DNA of 5,764 nucleotides, from positions 1-5,764 of the forward strand of contig JAJZQR010000331.1 in assembly GCA_021806765.1 (NCBI GenBank). Direction: 5' to 3'. The notes below the pieces were generated by a model. That model searched no databases. It had not been told where the DNA came from and worked only from the letters and a program-made list of their open reading frames with translations. A program made the position numbers and the translations under genes. This stretch comes from Chloroflexota bacterium (lineage in GTDB: Bacteria; Chloroflexota; UBA6077). Shown piece by piece: positions 1 through 5,133 of this stretch; within the stretch, counting starts at the first letter, position 1; each line of letters opens with the position of its first letter.

Positions 1-698
1 CACAGAAACTTCCAGTCGCGGGCGTTGCCGATCAGCTCGACCAGCTGATCCCTCGTATATCGTTGGAGCAGCAGTTCGCTCAGGCGGCCGGGCAGGGCGC
101 CAAACAGATAGGCCAGGTCGCGCCCGCCGGCCGCGAGGGCAGACACTCGCTCCCAGCCGAGCTGCTGCAGGAGCCACGACTGTCTCTCCTCGTCCAGGGC
201 ACGCAGCACCACGCTCAGGTGGTGGCCCGTGGTGATCATCCTCCGAAGGTGTGCGGGGCCGATCAACTCCAGAACCATCTGGTCGCAGTCGCCATAGACC
301 CACTCCAGCACCTCGGCCAGCTCCAGTGCCGTGATGATCAGCCGGCGAAGACCGGTGGAGCCGATGGCAGAGAGCAGCCTCTTCTCGACCGCGGGTTCGG
401 CGAGCACCGCCAGGATGTCTCGCAGATGAGCGGCATCGCGCACCATCTCGACGAGGTTAGGTCCGAGGGTGTCTATCAGGAAGATCTGGTCGGCCGGGGC
501 CAGCGACTTCAGAATGCTAGTGAACCCGGCCGGGCCGGCTATTACGCTGGTGAGATGAGGGGCCAGCTGCTGCAGCACGATTCGGTCGTGCTGCCCCTGG
601 AGAACGTCCAGGGCGATCGTCAGTTCGCTCGCCGTGCCGATGAGCGCCGTCTCTCCGTCGATGGAGACAGGGTAGCGCGACAATTCCGCCCTTGCCAC
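1..698 (-). CDS. Alpha-helical tandem-repeat protein, partial (C-terminus beyond left edge)
   Basis: A minus-strand frame is open from a GTG at 698-696 to the window edge, giving 232 codons plus two bases with no stop. The start is chosen because GGAGGAGGA lies at 710-702, about 7 nt upstream. Residues 36-232 form about six tandem units of 33-35 residues. Each unit has a hydrophobic first helix ending in Leu/Ile-Gly and a Leu-rich second helix. Glycines fall at residues 79, 113, 147 and 181, exactly 34 apart. Residues 22-35 look like an extra second helix acting as a cap. There is no signal peptide or membrane segment in the visible part, so it is probably cytoplasmic. Such bihelical arrays usually form superhelical binding scaffolds. 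The spacing equals that of TPR, but the small residues expected at TPR positions 20 and 27 are absent. I do not recognise a named family, and the ligand is unknown. It is divergent from the zinc-ribbon operon. Confidence 0.85.
   Translation of the reverse strand, partial: MARAELSRYPVSIDGETALIGTASELTIALDVLQGQHDRIVLQQLAPHLTSVIAGPAGFTSILKSLAPADQIFLIDTLGPNLVEMVRDAAHLRDILAVLAEPAVEKRLLSAIGSTGLRRLIITALELAEVLEWVYGDCDQMVLELIGPAHLRRMITTGHHLSVVLRALDEERQSWLLQQLGWERVSALAAGGRDLAYLFGALPGRLSELLLQRYTRDQLVELIGNARDWKFL
3..593 (-). repeat. Array of six degenerate 33-35 residue helical repeats (protein level)
   Basis: Units by codon position are residues 36-68, 69-102, 103-136, 137-170, 171-204 and 205 onward. 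The shared pattern is hydrophobic at 6-7, Leu/Ile at 10, Gly at 11, Leu/Val at 14-15, hydrophobic at 18, and Leu near 24-25, 28-29 and 31-32. The first-helix anchors are L45, L78, I112, L146, L180 and Y214. The DNA copies are not near-identical, so this is an old, diverged array and not a recent tandem duplication. Confidence 0.75.
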
Positions 699-1077
699 GG
701 GTCCTCCTCCACTCCGTTCAGTCGTTCCTGGCCGGCAACACACCGGCGAGGTGATGCACCCACGAGTGGATCCGTCTCGGTTCCACCGGCCGAGAGTGTA
801 CCATGTTGTTGTAGGTGGCAGAAGCCCCGGAAGCTCTTCCTCCTTGACGCTAACCCCTCGCTGACTTTCCCAAACAGCAGGATGATCCTGCAAGTCGACC
901 ACGACACGGAGACCCTCAGTACGCTGGACTTCCGGGCGCGGACCAGAGCAGTCTCGCGCAGAGGGGACAGACAGGCAGAGTCGTTTACCTTCCGTTAACT
1001 CTTCGCAACCATTCCGTACACGCAAGCTTGATACAGTCCCAGCGCAGTCGCCTATCCAGGTATGAGGAGATGTCGCT
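699..1077. promoter_or_regulatory. Divergent intergenic region between the helical-repeat gene and the zinc-ribbon operon
   Basis: These 379 bases separate two outward-facing genes and must carry the promoters of both unless transcription enters from elsewhere. No convincing promoter pair is visible. Weak candidates are a minus-strand TACACT at 800-795 as a -10 for the left gene (17 nt from a poor TTCTGC), and plus-strand TTGACG at 844-849 or TTGATA at 1028-1033 as -35 elements, both without a good -10. The one clear structured element is the 15-bp palindrome at 877-891. Open frames crossing the region look like shadows: they are Arg/Ser/Pro-rich and lack a ribosome binding site. Confidence 0.5.
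877..891. promoter_or_regulatory. 15-bp palindrome, possible operator
   Basis: GCAGGAT-G-ATCCTGC is a perfect 7+1+7 inverted repeat. It lies roughly mid-way between the two divergent starts (180 nt from the left gene, 186 nt from the right one). An odd-centred perfect palindrome between divergent genes is a usual form of binding site for a dimeric regulator. Which protein binds it, if any, cannot be told from the window. A repeat of this size also occurs by chance at modest frequency. Confidence 0.35.
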
Positions 1078-2682
1078 ATGCGGTGTAGCTTCTGCGGAGT
1101 CGACGCCCCGGGGAACTGGAGATTCTGCCCCTCCTGCGGCAAGGAAGCCGAGAGGGAGAACAGATCGGTAGTGCCCCAGTTTTGTGCCAGTTGCGGAAAC
1201 CCTTTGCAACCCGGGTTGAAGGTCTGTACCTCCTGCGGGGCACCGACGGCTGTATCGGCCCCGGGGCTGAAGGTCGCAGGCGGTGCTCCATCTGCGGCCC
1301 CTTATGCCGCTGCTCCAGGCCTGAGCCAACCCCCGGGCTACCACGCGGCCAACCAGTACCCGGCGGTTCAAGAACGACGCAATCGTGGGATCGCGCCCAT
1401 CCTGTTCTGGATCCCCTTTGTCGCCCTCCTATTGATCTCGGGCCTCCTGTTCTGGTTCGGCAAGGTGAGTATCGTAGGATGGGTAGTCCTGACCGTCTGC
1501 CTCCTCCTGCTGCTGTTCCTCCGTTCGCGACTCTTGAGCGGCATCTTGGTCAGTCTCGCCGGCTGGGTGGTGGCTGTGGTGCTGTTGGTGATGACACTCG
1601 GAATCACGGCCCAGCCTTCGGAAGGGAACAGCATTTCGGCCAAGAGTGGAAGCGGCTCGCAGGCACCCGCACCCGCTGCCACCGCGGCACCCAGGCCGGC
1701 AGGAGCCGCTCCTGCCACAACGCCGGCCGCTCGACCGACTGCGACCACCCTGAAGATGGATCCACCGGCTCAGGTGAAGCCACTCATACTTGCGGGACCC
1801 AAGCCGGCGGAGCAGCTTCAGTACTCCGTCTACCTGGATGGCGATAACAGCTACGCCTATCTCCTATATCGAATTAGAAGCTCCGCCACGCTATCCAACT
1901 GGTCCGGAGACACCTACTGGCTTGCGAACATTTTCCTGCACCTCAACGAGGACCAAGCCAAGCGCCACCTTCAGGGTCAGCTCAAGGTGACCCGAGAGGA
2001 CAAGGGGTTCAATGACAGCGTCGGAGTGTTCACCAATCGGGTCGAGAAGAGCATGGGCAAGGGCGACGAGAGCTACGACTTCACACGGGCCTGGAAGGAT
2101 CAGCCTCAAGCCGCCTGGTCCGAGTTCATCGTCCGGCAGGGTGCATCCTGGTTCTACATCAACACGCAAAGGGACACCAAGAACCCGGTGGTCCCGGGCG
2201 ATGGCATCGACACCCTGCTGGCCGAGCTGAAGAAGATCGACAACAAGGCGCTGATAGCGAGCGCCACCAGTGGGGGAGCAGCCGGCGCAGCTCAGCCAAC
2301 GGCGAGGCCGAATCCGAGCCCTACTACCGCCGCGGCGTCGATCCCCAAGGTGCAGAATCTCACGGCAGGCATAGGGATCGACCAGACTCAGAAGATCCAG
2401 AAGCCGGGCAACGTCTTCAAGCCTGACACCCAGGAGATAGCCTTCTCCATCGAGGTTGTGGACGTGCCGAGGGAGACCGCCGTGGACATCCAGCTGTTCT
2501 ACCTGCCCACCAACGACAGCCTCAAGGGACCGACCCAGAAGTTGGCGGCGAACCAGGGCGTCAGCCGGGTGGGATTCACCTATGGCAAGCCGGACAAGGG
2601 ATGGCCAGCTGGACAGTACAAGACGGTGTTCTACCTTGACGGCGCCGAGGCCGGTGCCCTGAACTTCTCCGTACAGCCCTAA
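1078..2682 (+). CDS. Double zinc-ribbon membrane protein with exported C-terminal domains
   Basis: A 534-residue protein with an ATG start; GAGGAG at 1064-1069 leaves 8 nt to the start codon. Two N-terminal zinc ribbons are visible: C3/C6/C17/C20 and C36/C39/C50/C53. An Ala/Pro-rich linker and the basic stretch RRNR (100-103) precede three predicted membrane helices at about 105-127, 130-148 and 153-177, with RSR (149-151) between the second and third. The positive-inside rule puts the zinc ribbons in the cytoplasm and everything after residue 178 outside. The exported part has an Ala/Pro/Thr linker (182-232), an unrecognised mixed domain (about 233-395), a second Ala/Pro/Thr linker (395-424) and a C-terminal beta-rich domain (425-534). 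The last contains a GWPAGQYKTVFYLDG stretch resembling Ig-like sandwich domains found in other zinc-ribbon membrane proteins. No catalytic motif is seen. It is first in an operon with the zinc-ribbon/RDD gene 35 nt downstream. A cytoplasm-to-envelope sensing or scaffolding role is inference only. Confidence 0.93.
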   Translation: MRCSFCGVDAPGNWRFCPSCGKEAERENRSVVPQFCASCGNPLQPGLKVCTSCGAPTAVSAPGLKVAGGAPSAAPYAAAPGLSQPPGYHAANQYPAVQERRNRGIAPILFWIPFVALLLISGLLFWFGKVSIVGWVVLTVCLLLLLFLRSRLLSGILVSLAGWVVAVVLLVMTLGITAQPSEGNSISAKSGSGSQAPAPAATAAPRPAGAAPATTPAARPTATTLKMDPPAQVKPLILAGPKPAEQLQYSVYLDGDNSYAYLLYRIRSSATLSNWSGDTYWLANIFLHLNEDQAKRHLQGQLKVTREDKGFNDSVGVFTNRVEKSMGKGDESYDFTRAWKDQPQAAWSEFIVRQGASWFYINTQRDTKNPVVPGDGIDTLLAELKKIDNKALIASATSGGAAGAAQPTARPNPSPTTAAASIPKVQNLTAGIGIDQTQKIQKPGNVFKPDTQEIAFSIEVVDVPRETAVDIQLFYLPTNDSLKGPTQKLAANQGVSRVGFTYGKPDKGWPAGQYKTVFYLDGAEAGALNFSVQP

Positions 2683-2703
2683 CGGCTGCCGGCACTCTGC
2701 GAA

Positions 2704-2717
2704 AGGAGCGACCTCCT
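2704..2717 (+). promoter_or_regulatory. Small hairpin covering the Shine-Dalgarno sequence of the second operon gene
   Basis: AGGAG (2704-2708), the ribosome binding site for the ATG at 2718, is followed by a 4-nt loop and its exact complement CTCCT (2713-2717), which abuts the start codon. Folded, the ribosome binding site would be paired. The stem is only 5 bp, so ribosomes translating the upstream gene, whose stop is at 2680-2682, could open it. Translational coupling is therefore plausible but not shown. Confidence 0.4.
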
Positions 2718-3392
2718 ATGGTATGCACCAATTGCGGCGCTGAACTGAGCCCCGACCTGAAGTTCTGTACCTCCTGCGGCAGCCAGGTGGCACAGCCGCT
2801 GAGTCTTCGGTACTGCACCAGCTGCGGGGCCCAGATCCGCGCCGAGAGCAGCTTCTGCCCCAACTGTGGGACGCAGCAAGCAGCGGTCCCTCCGGCCCCG
2901 CCGCAACCCGGAGCTTCCTTCCGCCCTGCAGCTGCCACGGCTCCGGTATCGCAGCCGGCTTACGGCCATCCCGCTGTAGCGCGGGAGATGGGCTACAAAG
3001 GGATCGGTCCGAGACTGGTGGCCGCCATCGTCGACACCATTCTCTATTTCGCCTTCGCCTGGTTCGTCGCCTCCGCGACGGGCAACACCTCCAGCGCCGG
3101 CTTCGATTTGGAGGGGGCGCCGGCCTTCCTAACGTTCGCCGTCTGGACCCTCTACTTCATCTTGCTGGAGGGAATGCTGGGAGGCACGATCGGCAAGCTG
3201 ATCCTGGGGATGCGGATCGTGAACGAGCGGGGCGAGAACCCGGGCATCGGGGCAGCACTCATTCGCAACCTGCTGAGGATCGTGGACTTCCTACCGCTAT
3301 TCTATCTCCTGGGCATGATCCTGGTAGCCACCTCTCAACGAAAGCAGCGGTTGGGGGACCGGGTTGCCGGGACCTACGTAGTCGCACGGTGA
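2718..3392 (+). CDS. Double zinc-ribbon RDD-family membrane protein
   Basis: A 224-residue protein. Two zinc ribbons open it, C3/C6/C17/C20 and C33/C36/C47/C50, each with CxxCG knuckles. A Pro/Ala-rich linker (52-90) follows, then an RDD domain from about residue 94. RDD hallmarks are GPRLVAAIVD (R99, D106) at the first membrane helix, the GGTIGKLILGMRIV loop (155-168), RIVDFLP (D190) and a C-terminal QRLGDRVAGTYVV. Membrane helices are predicted at about 100-120, 134-155 and 186-204. RDD domains are widespread small membrane modules of largely unsettled function; some have been linked to ion or sodium/proton exchange. Zinc-ribbon/RDD fusions are a familiar architecture. It sits 35 nt after the first zinc-ribbon gene and shares an exact 16-nt stretch with it in the zinc-ribbon coding region. 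The Shine-Dalgarno is AAGGAG, 9 nt from ATG. Confidence 0.95.
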   Translation: MVCTNCGAELSPDLKFCTSCGSQVAQPLSLRYCTSCGAQIRAESSFCPNCGTQQAAVPPAPPQPGASFRPAAATAPVSQPAYGHPAVAREMGYKGIGPRLVAAIVDTILYFAFAWFVASATGNTSSAGFDLEGAPAFLTFAVWTLYFILLEGMLGGTIGKLILGMRIVNERGENPGIGAALIRNLLRIVDFLPLFYLLGMILVATSQRKQRLGDRVAGTYVVAR

Positions 3393-3413
3393 GAAGGCCC
3401 ATCTCGAGGTGGC

Positions 3414-4448
3414 TCAATTGGGGCTGGACATGCCAGCCCCATCGTAACTACGAAGGTGATCACGCATTTGCTGGAAGATCGAGTCAAGCGAGCTGCTCAG
3501 CTGCTTCAGCGGGGCGGTAGGATCGTCCTGGTCACTCCTCCATGGATTGTCGCTGGACTGTGCTGTAGAGGCAGTGGGTTCGTTGCTGCGCGGTGGTGCG
3601 CCAACCATGGGAGCATTGCCGGAATGAGCTGCTTGCGGGATCGTGCTGGAATACCCGTTGGGTACGGGGCCATATGGGGGTGATGGTGCTGTGGAGCGGT
3701 CCTCCCCTGGGATCTCTGACTGCCTGGCTGGCCTACACGGGGCATCCTCACTCGTGAAGTATTGGCGGAGAACAACGTTGATGACACGTCCCACCTGTTC
3801 AGAGTCTCCTGAGCGGAACGCTTGAAGCAGCGCGTTGTACTCCTCTTCCAGATCGATCTGGGGATTGGGCATACCGCTAGGGTACTGATTGTTGGGCCAA
3901 ATCGTGTCCCAGTAGAGCGCAACAGAACTTTCGGCATGGAACTCGTGGGCCAGGCAAGAGAATGAATCGCGAGCTGGCGAGTTCAAGACCAGGTCTTCTC
4001 GCAGATGATACCCTTCGTGGACGAGAAGGGTGGCAAGGGTCTTAGGTGGAGTAAGACTGCCATCGGGATAGCGGCGCAGCGAACTCGAAAGGACGATGTA
4101 CGGACTGCGCTGGAGCCCGCACAGGACCGCAGCTCGCGGTGGTGCGAACATAGCCCATGCTTCGTCCAGTGTGCACCCAGGAGCCAGTGTTACCTCGTCA
4201 TCGAACACCAGAATGGTCCCCTGTGCGCGGACGGCGCCGACGATCTGCGTCAGTTCAGGTACCCCAGTACCCGCAATGGCCTGTAGGGCCGTTTCCAACT
4301 GGCCAGATACTTGCTGTGGTTGCTCAGGAGCGTTGACTTGATCCTGAGTGTTCTCTATGGCCGGCGAGGCATAGGCGAGGGATAGTGTGGCCATAGCTAT
4401 CATCCCCCCGAAAACCGCAAGGCCAGCCAGCAGCGCCAGCTTCTTCAT
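3414..4448 (-). CDS. Secreted putative zinc metallopeptidase (HEGYH)
   Basis: A 344-residue protein with a strong ribosome binding site: a GAGGAGGAG run at 4463-4455, 6 nt before ATG. The N-terminus is a typical Sec signal peptide: MKK, a hydrophobic core to about residue 24, then AYA and cleavage near residue 27/28. The mature part holds LLVHEGYHLRED, an HExxH zinc-binding motif (H144, E145, H148). Twenty-five residues after H148 comes HEFHAESS; E173 or E169 could be the third zinc ligand, as in gluzincin-type enzymes. Four cysteines (C92, C110, C165, C238) could form two disulfides outside the cytoplasm. Residues from about 238 to 320 are Pro/Ser/Thr-rich and look disordered. The fold beyond HExxH is not one I can name, so substrate and activity are unknown. 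It is convergent with the zinc-ribbon operon and downstream of the HTH gene on the same strand. Confidence 0.88.
   Translation of the reverse strand: MKKLALLAGLAVFGGMIAMATLSLAYASPAIENTQDQVNAPEQPQQVSGQLETALQAIAGTGVPELTQIVGAVRAQGTILVFDDEVTLAPGCTLDEAWAMFAPPRAAVLCGLQRSPYIVLSSSLRRYPDGSLTPPKTLATLLVHEGYHLREDLVLNSPARDSFSCLAHEFHAESSVALYWDTIWPNNQYPSGMPNPQIDLEEEYNALLQAFRSGDSEQVGRVINVVLRQYFTSEDAPCRPARQSEIPGEDRSTAPSPPYGPVPNGYSSTIPQAAHSGNAPMVGAPPRSNEPTASTAQSSDNPWRSDQDDPTAPLKQLSSSLDSIFQQMRDHLRSYDGAGMSSPN
3419..3441. terminator. Hairpin at the convergence of the RDD gene and the metallopeptidase gene
   Basis: TGGGGCTGG and CCAGCCCCA form a perfect 9-bp stem with a 5-nt loop (3428-3432). It begins 27 nt after the RDD gene's stop and covers the last codons of the opposing gene, whose stop is at 3416-3414. 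Its position suits a shared terminator for two convergent transcripts. Neither strand has a clear T-run after the stem, so it may act as a 3'-end stabiliser or factor-dependent pause site instead. Confidence 0.45.
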
Positions 4449-4603
4449 CTCAGACTCCTCCTCTGTTGTGAGCCTGCCTCGATGAAGCAGGGGCGACGGC
4501 TCGGCAAGTTGTATACCGCTGGACCTGGCCCATCAGTTCCGACCTCTCGACCTACCTGCGGATGGGGCAGTAGCTCAGCCGCCGGCCTAGGCGCTGCGTC
4601 GAG
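4449..4603 (-). promoter_or_regulatory. Upstream region of the metallopeptidase gene
   Basis: This 155-nt spacer separates the HTH gene's stop from the peptidase start. A minus-strand TATACA at 4515-4510, about 62 nt upstream of the start codon, is the best -10 candidate, but no good -35 lies at the usual distance. The leader can also form CCTGC/GCAGG (4473-4477 with 4487-4491), a short stem with an internal mismatch. TAGCTC (4571-4576) pairs with GAGCTA (4601-4606), which includes the HTH gene's stop codon. With no T-run, termination there is unproven. The peptidase may have its own promoter or be read from the HTH promoter. Confidence 0.3.
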
Positions 4604-4882
4604 CTATTCGAGAGGCTCCTCCTCGAGTTCGGGGTTCTCGGGGGCTCCTTCCTCCTCGTGGCGGCCGGGTATCTGCTCCATCCGGGCTGCGTTCCAGTCG
4701 ACGAAGCGCCGGAAACGGTCGGCGGGCCAGACTCGGGTGCCCGTTATCAGGTCGATGACGGGGGTCGCGTCCTCGGGCACACGGCCCCGCTTGAGCAGGG
4801 CCCGAATGGTGTTGGGGGTGCAGCCGCAGGCCCTCGCCAGGTCGGCCAGGGTGTATTCTCGCTCCTCTCCTTCTCGGGACAT
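4604..4882 (-). CDS. Small MerR/excisionase-like HTH DNA-binding protein with acidic tail
   Basis: A 92-residue protein; AAGGAG at 4895-4890 lies 7 nt from ATG, fixing the start. Residues 10-31 (YTLADLARACGCTPNTIRALLKR) read as a helix-turn-helix. The stretch that follows (GRVPEDATPVIDLITGTRVWPADRFRRFVDW, 33-63) fits the wing and third helix of the MerR/excisionase-type winged HTH. No effector domain follows. Residues 76-92 form a Glu-rich tail, nine Glu in 17, of unknown use. It could be a transcriptional regulator, a phage-type excisionase relative or a DNA-architectural protein. No integrase or recombinase is in the window, which weakens the excisionase reading. Tandem direct repeats just upstream would suit autoregulation. 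Confidence 0.85.
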   Translation of the reverse strand: MSREGEEREYTLADLARACGCTPNTIRALLKRGRVPEDATPVIDLITGTRVWPADRFRRFVDWNAARMEQIPGRHEEEGAPENPELEEEPLE

Positions 4883-4915
4883 CGTTGCGCTCCTTCCACT
4901 CTCATCTTCGCACCT

Positions 4916-4949
4916 ATCCTACACCCAGCGGGCCTCGACTACCCAGCGG
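4916..4949 (-). promoter_or_regulatory. Candidate promoter and tandem 9-bp direct repeats upstream of the HTH gene
   Basis: On the minus strand CCGCTGGGT occurs twice, at 4949-4941 and 4931-4923, with an 18-bp period. Immediately after the second copy comes TAGGAT (4921-4916), a 4-of-6 match to the -10 consensus, which would start transcription about 27 nt before the ATG. The corresponding -35 position (4944-4939) is poor and overlaps the first repeat. This looks like a regulated promoter whose weak -35 is covered by a protein site. The adjacent HTH protein is the obvious, untested candidate ligand. Confidence 0.4.
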
Positions 4950-4997
4950 CTATCCCGTTTCCACGGATCCACCCTGGCCCGGATAATTCATCGGCGC

Positions 4998-5026
4998 TGT
5001 AGCCGTACCCTTCACGGGTGCGCGCA
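4998..5026 (+). repeat. Hairpin repeat unit A
   Basis: CGTACCC (5004-5010) pairs with GGGTGCG (5016-5022) around a TTCAC loop, giving 7 bp including one G-T pair. The unit is flanked by TGTAG and CGCA ends shared with unit B. Confidence 0.65.
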
Positions 5027-5060
5027 GCCACGTTCGGCACGGCGAAGCTCCACCACGAGG

Positions 5061-5089
5061 TGCGCGCAGGCGTAAAGCCTGCGGCTACA
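5061..5089 (-). repeat. Hairpin repeat unit B (inverted copy)
   Basis: Read on the minus strand, CGCAGGC (5083-5077) pairs with GCCTGCG (5071-5065) around a TTTAC loop, giving 7 Watson-Crick pairs. Compared with unit A, two C-G pairs are swapped to G-C and the T-G pair becomes C-G, so the stem is kept while its sequence changes. Confidence 0.65.
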
Positions 5090-5133
5090 AGCTTCCGCAC
5101 CTGCCCTCGGCTACCATGAATAAGCGGGCTATG

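Larger units (their letters stand above)
4998..5089. repeat. REPIN-like inverted doublet of two 29-bp hairpin repeats
   Basis: Two 29-bp units face each other across a 34-bp spacer: one at 4998-5026 on the plus strand, the other at 5061-5089 on the minus strand. Each reads TGTAGCCG, a 5-nt stem arm, a TTYAC loop, the complementary arm, then a palindromic TGCGCGCA end. They differ at six positions. Five are in the stem and all keep pairing. The layout matches REP doublets (REPINs), the non-autonomous elements mobilised by RAYT-type transposases. No RAYT gene is present here. The element lies between the receiver gene's stop and the HTH gene's promoter. Confidence 0.65.

Noticed and set aside
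1..698. TALE-like or TPR identity for the 34-residue repeats
   Set aside because: The length fits both, but the TALE LTxxQVVxIA/GGKQALETV pattern and the TPR small residues at positions 20 and 27 are absent. Only the spacing is shared.
620..907. Minus-strand 95-codon frame upstream of and overlapping the helical-repeat gene
   Set aside because: It overlaps the GTG-started gene in another frame, its product is Arg/Ser-rich, and no Shine-Dalgarno precedes its ATG.
63..998. Long plus-strand open frame of 311 codons at the left
   Set aside because: It is the antisense shadow of the helical-repeat gene. Its product is Gln/Arg/His-rich without structure, has no ribosome binding site, and continues through the divergent spacer.
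1182..1847. Second plus-strand frame of 221 codons inside the first zinc-ribbon gene
   Set aside because: It overlaps the real gene out of frame, and its Arg/Gly/Pro-rich product has no domain. The in-frame gene has two zinc ribbons and membrane helices.
4565..4620. tRNA-like start GGGGCAGTAGCTCAG
   Set aside because: It resembles a tRNA acceptor and D-arm beginning, but the matching GAGC is too far away and no anticodon arm, proper T-arm or acceptor complement follows.
4482..5075. Plus-strand 197-codon frame across the HTH gene and repeats
   Set aside because: The product is Ser/Arg-rich low complexity, it crosses intergenic DNA and the repeat doublet, and it is antisense to a convincing HTH gene with a good ribosome binding site.
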